Of a DNA stretch of 64,000 bases, positions 27,387 through 36,518 are shown piece after piece. Location of the stretch: NCBI RefSeq assembly GCF_014773225.1, contig NZ_JACXAJ010000011.1:1-64000 (forward strand), read 5' to 3'. The position numbers and the translations under genes are program-made. How positions within the stretch are numbered: the stretch's first letter is position 1; every line of letters starts with the position of its first letter. The notes below the pieces were generated by a model. That model worked only from the letters and a program-made list of their open reading frames with translations. It was not told where the DNA came from and ran no database searches. The stretch comes from Pontibacter aquaedesilientis. Lineage in GTDB: Bacteria; Bacteroidota; Bacteroidia; Cytophagales; Hymenobacteraceae.

Positions 27387-30300
27387 ATGAAAAGTACCTT
27401 ACTCTTTCTTTCCCTGCTGCTCCTACCCCTCTGGGGGCTGGCCCAGCAGGCTGTGCGGGGCAGGATTCTCTCCGCTGCCGACCAGTCGCCCCTGCCTGGG
27501 GCCACCGTGCTGGTGAAAGGCACCGAACAGGGCACCACGGCCGATGCAGACGGCTACTTTACCCTGCAGGCGGTACCGGCCGGAGCTACACTGCAGGCGC
27601 ACTTCCTGGGCTATACGCCTCGTGAAGAAGCACTGCCTGCTCCCCTGCCGCAATTGCTGGTTATTTCCCTTACCGAGCAGACGAGCCAGTTAGGAGAAGT
27701 AGTGGTATCCACCGGGTACCAGGACCTGCCGCAGGAACGCGCCACCGGCTCCTTTGCCCATGTTAGTAGCGAACAGCTCCAGCAGCAGGTAGGCACCGAC
27801 GTTCTCAGCCGTCTGGAGGCAGTTGCCAGCGGTCTTACGGTGGACCGGGGCACGAGTTCCCAAGGCCAGTTCCTGGTGCGTGGCCTGAGTACTATCCAGG
27901 GGCCACGCGAGCCGCTCATCGTGGTGGACAATTTCCCCTACGAGGGAGACCTGCGCAATATCAACCCGAATGACGTGGAAAGCGTCACCATCCTCAAGGA
28001 TGCGGCAGCGGCCTCCATCTGGGGTGCCCGCGCTGGCAACGGCGTTATTGTGATTACCACCCGAAAAGGTCGCTTCAATCAGCCTCTGCGCGCCGAGTTT
28101 AACACCAACGTCACGTTCACTGGAAAACCGAATCTATTCTCACTCCCGCAACTCTCTAGCTCCGACTATATCGACTTGGAGCGGTCTCTCTTTGAGAAGG
28201 GGCACTACAACAGCCAGATCAACTCCGCGAGCCGGCCGGCACTTACGCCCGCCGTGGAGATCCTGTTGGCCCAACGCAACGGCACCCTCACTGAAGAGGA
28301 GGCACAAACCCAGCTCAATGCCCTGCGTTCCCGTGACGTACGCAAGGATTACCTGCAACACATGTATCGCACCTCTGTGAATCAGCAATACAGCTTGGGC
28401 CTGCAGGGCGGCACAGACGCACATGCCTGGCGCCTGTCAGGCGGCTATGATCGCAACCTGAGCGTACTGGACGCAGGCTACAAGCGCCTGAACCTGGCCA
28501 TGCAGCACACGCTACGCCCCCTCAAGAACCTGGAACTGACCAGTGGGCTGCGCTACACCCAGAGCCAGAGTACCAGCGGGCGCCCCGCCTACGGAGACAT
28601 CACCTCCCAGTCAGGCAACCTCTACCCTTATGCCCGTTTTGCTGATGACAACGGCAATCCGCTGCCGCTGCCCCGGGACTACCGCCAATCATGGAAGGAG
28701 ACGGCCGGTGATGGCAGGCTGTTGGACTGGAACTATTACCCACTCACAGAGCACCTGCACAACCGCAGCGTGGACTACCTGCATGACCTGGTCGGCCACG
28801 GTAGCCTGCGTTATACCTTACCTTTCGGTCTGGAAGCCAGCCTACGCTACCAGTACCAGCGCCAGCAGGCCCGGGGTGAGCGCCTGCAGGACCCGGAAAG
28901 CTATGGCGCCCGCAGCATCGTGAACCGCTATACCCAAATTAACCCCACCACCGGCGCTTTGACTTTCATTGTACCCCGGGGCGGCATCCTGGACCTGTCT
29001 GATGACCTGGTGGAAGCGCATAACGCACGTGGCCAGTTTAACTTCGATAAAACCATTGGGGAGCACACCATTGTGGCCCTGGCCGGCGGGGAGGTACGTG
29101 ACACCCGCGCCACAGGCAATAGCAACCGTCGCTACGGCTACAACCCGGACCTGCTCACCTTTGGGCAGGTGGACTATGTGAACCTTTACCCCTCCATCGT
29201 CAACGGCTCGCTCTCAAATATCCCCGACAACAGCGGCCAGTACGCAAGACTTACGCGATTCGTGTCGATGTTCGGGAATGCAGCCTATACCTACAAACAA
29301 CGCTATACACTTACAGGCAGCGCCCGCCAGGATGCCTCCAACCTGTTTGGCGTAAAAGCTAACGACCGCTGGAAACCGCTTTGGTCCGCTGGCATGGGTT
29401 GGGAGCTGTCACGGGAGCCATTCTTCCAGTTGGAACAGATGCCCTACCTCAAGCTGCGTGCTACCTATGGCTACAGCGGCAACGTGGACCAGCGCCTGGC
29501 CGCCGTTACAACCATTGCCTATCGCTTGGCCCTCTCGGCACAGACGCAGGCCCCCTGGGCCACTTTTGATAACTTTGCCAACCCCGAACTGCGATGGGAA
29601 ACGGCTCGCATGCTTAACCTGGGCTTGGACTTCCGGCTCCTCCGTGACGCGCTTTCCGGCAGCGTGGAGTACTACCGCAAAAAAGGCACTGACCTGTTCG
29701 GACGGGAATCGATCGACTACACCAGCGGCATCGGCTGGGAAACCGTGAAGAACGTGGCCAGCATGGAAGGCAGCGGGGTGGATGTGCGCCTGCAGGGCGT
29801 GCACTTGCGCCGGGGCGGCTTCCACTGGGAAAGCGACCTGAATTTTAACTACTATGCAGACAAGGTTACCGCCTACCACCTTTCAGAGCTGCGGGGAAGC
29901 CGCTTCATTAGCGGCGGCACCACCATATCAGGCGTTGAAGGTCGGCCGGTCTATGCCATTTTCTCCTATCCCTGGGCTGGCCTGAGCCCGCAGACAGGCG
30001 ACCCGCAGGGCTATCTGGAGGGGCAGGTGAGCACAGACTACACCGCCCTGCTCGGGCCGGACGTGCTTGTTTCAGATTTAGTTTATCACGGCTCTGCCCT
30101 ACCGACTTATTTCGGTTCGCTGGGCAGCACACTGACTTACAAACGCTTTTCCCTCACGGCCCGCCTGAGTTATAAATTAGGTTATTTCTTCCGCCGGGAG
30201 TCAGTCAATTACGGCAACCTTTATAGCACTGGGTTGGCCCATGCCGACTATGCGGCCCGCTGGCAGCAACCGGGGGACGAAGCAAGCACCTACGTACCCT

Positions 30301-30590
30301 CCCAGATTTACCCAGCCATCGGCAACCGCGACACGTTTTATGCCGGTTCAGGGGTACTCGTGGAGAGCGGAGACCATGTGCGGCTACAGTACCTGACGGC
30401 CAGCTACGAACTTTCTGCCACCGAAGGAAGCAAACTACCCTTTAGGCGGCTTCAGGTCTATGCCAACGCCCAGAACCTGGGCCTGTTATGGACAGCGAAT
30501 AAACTGGGCATTGACCCGGACTACAACCTGAGCCGTTATACCATTCCTCCTGCCCGCAGCTATGCCTTAGGCCTGAAGGCTTTCTTTTAA
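27387..30590 (+). CDS. SusC/RagA-family TonB-linked outer membrane transporter
   Basis: A 1067-residue TonB-dependent transporter. It has a signal peptide (residues 1-20), a carboxypeptidase-regulatory-like domain at about 22-98 (VRGRILSAADQSPLPGATV), a plug domain from about 105 (GEVVVSTGYQDLPQERATGS, VLSRLEAVASGL, VRGLSTIQGP, VTILKDAAAASIWGARAGNG), then a beta-barrel ending with the terminal aromatic strand GLKAFF. The length is typical of the family. It imports an unknown large substrate together with the SusD lipoprotein 17 bp downstream. No carbohydrate-active enzyme lies nearby, so the substrate cannot be inferred; TlpA linkage suggests a peptide or metal-peptide complex. Confidence 0.95.
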   Translation: MKSTLLFLSLLLLPLWGLAQQAVRGRILSAADQSPLPGATVLVKGTEQGTTADADGYFTLQAVPAGATLQAHFLGYTPREEALPAPLPQLLVISLTEQTSQLGEVVVSTGYQDLPQERATGSFAHVSSEQLQQQVGTDVLSRLEAVASGLTVDRGTSSQGQFLVRGLSTIQGPREPLIVVDNFPYEGDLRNINPNDVESVTILKDAAAASIWGARAGNGVIVITTRKGRFNQPLRAEFNTNVTFTGKPNLFSLPQLSSSDYIDLERSLFEKGHYNSQINSASRPALTPAVEILLAQRNGTLTEEEAQTQLNALRSRDVRKDYLQHMYRTSVNQQYSLGLQGGTDAHAWRLSGGYDRNLSVLDAGYKRLNLAMQHTLRPLKNLELTSGLRYTQSQSTSGRPAYGDITSQSGNLYPYARFADDNGNPLPLPRDYRQSWKETAGDGRLLDWNYYPLTEHLHNRSVDYLHDLVGHGSLRYTLPFGLEASLRYQYQRQQARGERLQDPESYGARSIVNRYTQINPTTGALTFIVPRGGILDLSDDLVEAHNARGQFNFDKTIGEHTIVALAGGEVRDTRATGNSNRRYGYNPDLLTFGQVDYVNLYPSIVNGSLSNIPDNSGQYARLTRFVSMFGNAAYTYKQRYTLTGSARQDASNLFGVKANDRWKPLWSAGMGWELSREPFFQLEQMPYLKLRATYGYSGNVDQRLAAVTTIAYRLALSAQTQAPWATFDNFANPELRWETARMLNLGLDFRLLRDALSGSVEYYRKKGTDLFGRESIDYTSGIGWETVKNVASMEGSGVDVRLQGVHLRRGGFHWESDLNFNYYADKVTAYHLSELRGSRFISGGTTISGVEGRPVYAIFSYPWAGLSPQTGDPQGYLEGQVSTDYTALLGPDVLVSDLVYHGSALPTYFGSLGSTLTYKRFSLTARLSYKLGYFFRRESVNYGNLYSTGLAHADYAARWQQPGDEASTYVPSQIYPAIGNRDTFYAGSGVLVESGDHVRLQYLTASYELSATEGSKLPFRRLQVYANAQNLGLLWTANKLGIDPDYNLSRYTIPPARSYALGLKAFF

Positions 30591-30607
30591 CCAAACGCTA
30601 ATTTAAA

Positions 30608-31978
30608 ATGAGTCAAAACATGAAACGCCAACTCAAACATATGCTGTGCTTGCTACTGCTGTTTGCCGCCACGGGCTGTGAGAGCTTTTTGGACGAGAAG
30701 CCGGATAATGCCCTGGTCGTGCCCGCCACGCTACAGGACCTGGAGGCCCTGCTCGATGACCACAGCGTGATAGCCAACAATTACCCCAGTATGGCAGAAA
30801 TAAGCGCCGATAATTATTACCTGACCGATGTCGATTGGGCCGGTCTGCCAGAGGAAGAGTACCGACGCGCCTACATCTGGGAGAAGGACCGTGTGTTCCT
30901 TCCGCGCCGCAACGACTGGTACTATGCGTATCGGTCTGTGTACTCGGCCAATACCGTACTGGAAACAGTTGAAAAGATTCATCGGACTCCGGCAGAGGCC
31001 GCACGATGGGACAATGTGAAAGGACAGGCGCTGTTTGTCAGGGGCTCGTCTTTCCTGCAGGCGGCCCTGCTCTGGGCACCGGTGTACCGGGAAGGCACTG
31101 CTGCAACAGATATGGGTATTCCGCTGCGCTTGGGTACTGACTTTAACGAACCCTCTGTGAGGGCAAGTGTCGAACAGTCTTTTCAGCGCATCATCCTAGA
31201 CCTGAAAGCGGCAGTACCGCTGCTGCCGGTCACCCCGGTGCACGTGATTCGCCCTTCCCGTTCCGCGGCTTACGGCCTGCTGGCACGCACTTACCTGTAC
31301 ATGGGCAACTACCCCCTGGCCGAGGTTTACGCTGACTCTGCCCTGCAACTAAACGCCACATTGATGAACTACAGCAGCCTAAACGCAGCGGCGTCTTTTC
31401 CCATTGCACGCTTCAACCCAGAGGTTGTTCAGCACAGCCTGCTCATGTCTCTGAACCCGAGCCTGGCCGTCAGCCGCGCCCGTATCGTACCAGAGCTTTA
31501 TGACAGCTATGCCGACGACGACCTGCGCAAAACAGTTTTCTTTCGCAACAACGGTGACGGCTCTTTTGCCTTCAAGGGAAGCTACAGCAACTCGGGTCTC
31601 TTCGGGGGTATCGCCACTGACGAGCTATACCTGACCCGGGCAGAGGCCAGGGCCCGGCAGGGAAAAGTCCCGGAGGCTCTTGACGATTTAAACGCGCTGC
31701 TGATCACCCGCTGGAAGGATGGCACCTTTGTACCCCTCACGGCCGGCGACCAAGCAGAGGCTTTGGAGATCGTTTTGCAGGAACGGCGCAAGGAGCTTGT
31801 CATGCGGGGCCTGCGGTGGATGGACCTTAAACGCTTCAACCGCGATGGGGCAGGTATTACAATCAACCGCACAATAAACGGCCAAGAGTATACCATGCCG
31901 CCCCACGACCCTCGCTATGCCCTGCCTATCCCCGAAGATGTGATAGAGCTTTCCGGAATGCAACAGAACCCGCGTTAG
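30608..31978 (+). CDS. SusD/RagB-family nutrient-binding lipoprotein
   Basis: A 456-residue surface lipoprotein with a lipobox LLFAATGC (C at about residue 24), followed by ESFLDEKPDNALVVPATLQD, the standard SusD start. TPR-like helices follow, and the C-terminus carries ELVMRGLRWMDLKRFNRDG and a YALPIPEDVIEL signature. It caps the SusC barrel and binds the substrate. ATG 30620 is an alternative start giving the same lipobox. It forms an operon with susC and is followed by a strong terminator. Confidence 0.95.
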   Translation: MSQNMKRQLKHMLCLLLLFAATGCESFLDEKPDNALVVPATLQDLEALLDDHSVIANNYPSMAEISADNYYLTDVDWAGLPEEEYRRAYIWEKDRVFLPRRNDWYYAYRSVYSANTVLETVEKIHRTPAEAARWDNVKGQALFVRGSSFLQAALLWAPVYREGTAATDMGIPLRLGTDFNEPSVRASVEQSFQRIILDLKAAVPLLPVTPVHVIRPSRSAAYGLLARTYLYMGNYPLAEVYADSALQLNATLMNYSSLNAAASFPIARFNPEVVQHSLLMSLNPSLAVSRARIVPELYDSYADDDLRKTVFFRNNGDGSFAFKGSYSNSGLFGGIATDELYLTRAEARARQGKVPEALDDLNALLITRWKDGTFVPLTAGDQAEALEIVLQERRKELVMRGLRWMDLKRFNRDGAGITINRTINGQEYTMPPHDPRYALPIPEDVIELSGMQQNPR

Positions 31979-32010
31979 GCCAGTTTTTATACAGCGCGAA
32001 TAGTAGCACA

Positions 32011-32042
32011 AAAAGGCTGCCGATAGAATCGGCAGCCTTTTA
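32011..32042 (+). terminator. terminator of the susCD operon
   Basis: A perfect 10-bp stem GGCTGCCGAT (32015-32024) / ATCGGCAGCC (32028-32037) with a 3-base loop, flanked by A-rich and T-rich runs. It serves the susCD transcript and probably also the convergent small gene at 32062. Confidence 0.85.
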
Positions 32043-32061
32043 CAGTCATGAAAAAGTAATG

Positions 32062-32367
32062 TTAGTTGCGTCGGGTATCGGCGTCATCGGCCGCGTCTTC
32101 CGGGGTTTTGCCCGACAGCCACGTTTCGATGGATGTATTGATCATCACCGAGCATGGGAGGGTGCCTTCCTCACAGCCCTCTACTTCTTCTGGGTTCTGA
32201 ACCACTGCCCAATGCTCCGGCTTGTTAGCCTGGGACAGATCGTTTCCAGTGAAGCGGTACAGCGTTGCAACAGTCTCCTCAGCTGGAACTGGCTCCGCTG
32301 GGTTGGTAAAGGCTACAGCTGCCACAGCCACCACCATTACGGCTAAACTAAAGATGTATTTCTTCAT
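32062..32367 (-). CDS. small exported protein, DUF6520-like
   Basis: A 101-residue protein with a signal peptide (KKYIFSLAVMVVAVAAVAF) and an acidic body containing two cysteines (EGCEEGTLPCSV). It resembles the small exported DUF6520-type proteins encoded near SusC/SusD/TlpA clusters in Bacteroidota. The two cysteines could be substrates of the nearby TlpA. It is convergent with susD and shares its terminator. Confidence 0.7.
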   Translation of the reverse strand: MKKYIFSLAVMVVAVAAVAFTNPAEPVPAEETVATLYRFTGNDLSQANKPEHWAVVQNPEEVEGCEEGTLPCSVMINTSIETWLSGKTPEDAADDADTRRN

Positions 32368-32916
32368 AATGTAGAATGCTTTTGTAAATCAAAAAGCAAG
32401 CGAAAAACTTTGGTTTTACACATTTTGCTTGCCTACTCTATTTGCAGGTTTTCGGCTCCTCCTGCCCGGACATAAAAGTTCCTTGCCTCTCGCACCCGGC
32501 CTGTTTTTTTGCTCTCTTCCATTCACCTCCTTTCCGTTTGGTATAGTGCTAAGGTAGAGAGTCCTCCCATGAAACTTTCTGTTCCAGAACAGGGAAACAG
32601 GCTATTTTAAAACAACAAGAAGGATGTAAAATCGTAGCATGCAGGCTGCTGATCATTTTATAGGAAAGCCGGTAAATTGGCTTAGTTAAGCAGTTAAAGA
32701 GAGATAATGGCTTGGATCAGTATCCTAAGCCATGTATCTCATAACTACCCATTGACATCTTCCTACTCTTGATAAGTATAATTCCATACTTTTAGCCACT
32801 AATTTTTATTATCTGTCTTCTGAAGAATACAATGCTTCAGGTAATGAAACAGCTTTCTCAATTGCATTTCCATCTCCAAAAACCTATATTTACATATCTT
32901 TATACTACCTGAAAAC
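32368..32916. other. intergenic region before the restriction operon
   Basis: About 550 bp without a supported gene. It should contain the promoter of the hsdR operon and that of the small exported protein. No repeats or RNA genes were recognised. It marks the border between the nutrient-uptake cluster and the defence island. Confidence 0.6.
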
Positions 32917-35280
32917 ATGCTTAATAAAAAGGTCCTCTCCGAACGCGACATCTGCACGAAGTTCATTACGCCCTCTCTTGCAGTGGCTGGCTGGGATATT
33001 CAAAAGCAGGTTCGTGAGGAGTGGCCTTTTACGGATGGCAGAATAATCGTAAGAGGCAGCAAGTATACGCGTGGACAGCGTAAGCGCGCTGACTACGTGC
33101 TCTTCTACAAGTCCACTATGATCGCGGTAATAGAAGCCAAGGACAACAACCACTCTGTTGGCCATGGCATGCAACAGGCAAAAGACTATGCCGAGATTCT
33201 GGACATTCCTTTTGTTTACAGCACCAATGGAGATAGTTTTATAGAGTTTGACAGAACACTCTCAGAAGGTATAGTAGAAAAAGAACTCAACCTAACCGAA
33301 TTTCCCACACCCGAACAGCTTTGGCAGCGATACGCCCTGTCTAAAGGCCTCTCTCCTCAACAACAGGAGGTCATTAAGCAGGAGAACCATACGGATGAAA
33401 CTGACCAGACTCCACGCTATTACCAGCAGGTTGCCATTAACCGCACTATAGAAGCAGCAGCCAGAGGAGAAAGGCGCATGTTGCTCGTTATGGCTACGGG
33501 TACAGGCAAAACCTATACGGCCTTTCAAATCATCTGGCGCCTCTGGAAAACCAAGACAGTGAAGCGGGTGCTATTCCTGGCTGACCGAAACATATTGGTA
33601 GACCAGACCAAAACAGGCGACTTCCGTCCTTTCGGTTCAGACATCATGACTAAGATCGAGAAGCGGCAGATTGATAAGTCTTATCAAATTTACTTCGCGC
33701 TATACCAGGGCTTAACAGGGACTGATGAAGACAAGAACATTTTCAGACAGTTCTCGCCCGATTTCTTTGATATGGTGGTGGTAGACGAGTGCCACCGTGG
33801 CAGCGCCAAAGAAGAATCTGCCTGGCGGGAAGTACTGACTTATTTCGATTCAGCCATTCACCTGGGTATGACGGCCACTCCAAAAGAAACCAAGGACACA
33901 TCCAATATCCATTATTTCGGTGAGGCGATCTATACCTACTCTTTAAAACAAGGTATAGACGATGGCTTCCTGGCTCCTTACAAAGTGGTGCGTGTGAGCC
34001 TAAACGTAGACGAAGGATATAGACCTGAAAAAGGCAAGCGCGATAAGTATGGGCACGAAGTAGAAGATCGTGAGTATAACATTCGAGATTTTGACCGCAA
34101 TCTGGTGATAGACCAGCGTACCCAAAAAATTGCGAAGAAAATAACGGAGTACTTGAGGCAGACCGACCGCATGGCCAAAACCATTGTGTTCTGTGTAGAT
34201 ACAGAACATGCCGAACGCATGAGACAGGCTCTGGTCAACGAAAACAGCGACATGCTGCATAAGCACCCGAAGTATGTAGTGCGCATTACAGGCGACGATG
34301 AAATAGGTAAAAAGGAGCTGTATAACTTCTCTTCAGTGATAGAGAAGGAGCCTGTTATTGCCACATCTTCAAAGCTCCTAACAACAGGCGTAGACACCAA
34401 AATGGTGAAGTTGATCGTGCTGGAGTCAGGTATACAGTCCATGACGGAGTTTAAGCAAATCATTGGCCGGGGCACTCGACTGCGTGAAGATGACGGCAAG
34501 GTATATTTTACGATTCTGGACTTCAGGCAAGTGACCAAGCTATTTGCTGATCCTAATTTTGATGGTGATCCAGTGATGATTTACGAAGCTGGTGAAGACG
34601 ATTCGCCTGTACCTCCTACTGATAAAGGTGGCGAGGGAAAAGATGAGCCAGGTAGCAAACCTATACCTGGAGAAAAGGAAGATGACGATGAACAAGGTGG
34701 TACTGGATCTGACAAGCCCAAGAAGTATTACATCAACGATGTAACGGTAAAGGTGATCAACGAGCGGGTACAGTACTATGGTGCAGATGGCAAGCTGATC
34801 ACAGAATCGTTGAAAGACTATTCCCGCAGCAAAATTCTAAGTGAGTATACCTCACTCGATGATTTCTTGATGAAGTGGAAAGCTAGCGACCGCAAAGAAG
34901 CCATTGTAAATGAATTGGCTGAAAAAGGTGTGCTATTCGAAGAACTGCAGCAGGAGATTGGAAAAGAAATGGATGCTTTTGACCTTGTGGCGCACATTGC
35001 ATTCGACCGTCCTCCCCTCACCCGCAAAGAAAGAGCGGAACAGGTGAATAAACGAAACTACTTTGAGAAGTATGGCGCTGGTGCCCGTGAGGTGCTGCAA
35101 ACCTTGCTGGATAAGTATGCTGATGAAGGTATAAGCTCTCTTGAAAACAACTCTGTGCTGACAGTGAAGCCGCTGAATCAATTTGGTACTCCAATCGAGA
35201 TTGTGAAACGATTTGGGAAAAAGGCAGATTTTGAGAAAGCTATAAACGAACTTGAGCAGGAGCTTTATAAAACAGCATAG
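32917..35280 (+). CDS. hsdR: type I restriction endonuclease subunit R
   Basis: A 787-residue HsdR of the EcoEI-like type. A PD-(D/E)XK nuclease lies at the N-terminus (D59 in ADYVLF; E73-x-K75 in VIEAKDN). An SF2 helicase motor follows, with motif I MATGTGKT (K198), motif II DECH (D290), motif III LGMTATP and motif VI QIIGRGTRLRED. Near residues 565-615 is a charged, low-complexity linker. It translocates DNA and cleaves when HsdM/HsdS find an unmethylated site. It is the first gene of a tightly packed operon (2-bp gap to the next). Confidence 0.95.
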   Translation: MLNKKVLSERDICTKFITPSLAVAGWDIQKQVREEWPFTDGRIIVRGSKYTRGQRKRADYVLFYKSTMIAVIEAKDNNHSVGHGMQQAKDYAEILDIPFVYSTNGDSFIEFDRTLSEGIVEKELNLTEFPTPEQLWQRYALSKGLSPQQQEVIKQENHTDETDQTPRYYQQVAINRTIEAAARGERRMLLVMATGTGKTYTAFQIIWRLWKTKTVKRVLFLADRNILVDQTKTGDFRPFGSDIMTKIEKRQIDKSYQIYFALYQGLTGTDEDKNIFRQFSPDFFDMVVVDECHRGSAKEESAWREVLTYFDSAIHLGMTATPKETKDTSNIHYFGEAIYTYSLKQGIDDGFLAPYKVVRVSLNVDEGYRPEKGKRDKYGHEVEDREYNIRDFDRNLVIDQRTQKIAKKITEYLRQTDRMAKTIVFCVDTEHAERMRQALVNENSDMLHKHPKYVVRITGDDEIGKKELYNFSSVIEKEPVIATSSKLLTTGVDTKMVKLIVLESGIQSMTEFKQIIGRGTRLREDDGKVYFTILDFRQVTKLFADPNFDGDPVMIYEAGEDDSPVPPTDKGGEGKDEPGSKPIPGEKEDDDEQGGTGSDKPKKYYINDVTVKVINERVQYYGADGKLITESLKDYSRSKILSEYTSLDDFLMKWKASDRKEAIVNELAEKGVLFEELQQEIGKEMDAFDLVAHIAFDRPPLTRKERAEQVNKRNYFEKYGAGAREVLQTLLDKYADEGISSLENNSVLTVKPLNQFGTPIEIVKRFGKKADFEKAINELEQELYKTA

Positions 35281-35282
35281 AA

Positions 35283-36518
35283 ATGGAAGAAATAATTGAG
35301 CAAGAGCTGCAACAGGCTTATCTCAAATTAGTTCGTGACACAAACTTTGACAGATTAGAATTAGCGCTGAACGAGCCTAATATATTTTCTATCCTCTCCA
35401 TTGAGCATATGGAAATAAGACATTCAAACTTTCTGGGCTGGTTATTGAACCCAAGAGAAAGCCATGGTTTAAACGATCTGTTTCTAAAGCGCTTTTTGAG
35501 AGAGATTTTTTCTGATGAAAAGGTCAACGGTATAAGTGCACTCCATGCAGAGTCACTTAATTTTCAGAAAGTAGAAATACTTAGAGAATGGAAGAGCATT
35601 GACCTGCTTTTGAAGTTTCCTGAAATTGTCATCTGTATTGAGAACAAGGTTCATTCAAAGGATCACTCAAACCAACTTGCCAGGTATAAAGAGATCGTTA
35701 GAGAAGAGTTTCCAGAACCAGAGTTTAAGAATGTATTCATATACTTAACTCCCTATGGTGATGCCAGCTCTCAGGAGCAGGAATCATATGCATTTTTTTC
35801 CTATCAAATCATCATTGACATTCTTGACAGAATTTTGGAAGTCTACAAAGAACTTATTCCTGCTCAATCCATCATTTACATAAGAGATTATATAAAATCG
35901 CTCAAACGAAACTTAATGGCTACCGATACTACTAATGACTTGGCTAAAGAGATATACAGAAATCACCAGAAGTTGCTTGATTTTATATTTGAGAATAAGC
36001 CGGATTACATGGATGATTTTTCTAAAATGATTGAGCAGTTTCTTTTGGAAAATGGCTATCTAATAGGGTCTAAAGGAAAAGGTATAGTAAGGTTTATCAG
36101 TAAAGAGCTAAAAGCGATTGTCCCAGCATATTCAGAATCAAACGGCTGGACCGAGAAAGAGGCATTCATGTTTGAGCTGGATTTCCGAAACAAGAAGAAA
36201 CTCATGTTCAAAGCCACAGGAGCCCCTGCCCCATCAAACCCGATTTACAAAAACAGACTGGCTGAGATACTGAAAGGTCTAGAAGGAGCGAGAAAAACAA
36301 CAGAAATCTGGCAGGTTTTCATATCCGAGGAAACTTCTCTGGAATTGAAAAAGCTCGCCTTAGAAGATCCTGAAAAACTTAAAACAAGGCTTGAGGGGTT
36401 TTGGAAAAAAATATTACCTCTTATTCAAAGAGTAGAGAGTACTATGCTTTCGCATAAAGAAGAGCTATTAGCTCTAAAAAAAGAAGTACAGGTTAAAAGA
36501 CGCTTAGATTTATTTTAA
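35283..36518 (+). CDS. PD-(D/E)XK nuclease-superfamily protein within the hsd operon
   Basis: A 411-residue protein. The N-terminal half carries a nuclease-like core: D107 in KSIDLLL and E120-x-K122 in CIENKVHS, followed by QLARYKEIV, matching the PDDEXK_4 type. The C-terminal half (IGSKGKGIVRF, WQVFISEET) is of unknown fold. It sits 2 bp after hsdR and directly abuts hsdM (no gap), so it is translated with the restriction system. It may be an accessory nuclease or an anti-counter-defence component rather than a core subunit. Confidence 0.75.
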   Translation: MEEIIEQELQQAYLKLVRDTNFDRLELALNEPNIFSILSIEHMEIRHSNFLGWLLNPRESHGLNDLFLKRFLREIFSDEKVNGISALHAESLNFQKVEILREWKSIDLLLKFPEIVICIENKVHSKDHSNQLARYKEIVREEFPEPEFKNVFIYLTPYGDASSQEQESYAFFSYQIIIDILDRILEVYKELIPAQSIIYIRDYIKSLKRNLMATDTTNDLAKEIYRNHQKLLDFIFENKPDYMDDFSKMIEQFLLENGYLIGSKGKGIVRFISKELKAIVPAYSESNGWTEKEAFMFELDFRNKKKLMFKATGAPAPSNPIYKNRLAEILKGLEGARKTTEIWQVFISEETSLELKKLALEDPEKLKTRLEGFWKKILPLIQRVESTMLSHKEELLALKKEVQVKRRLDLF

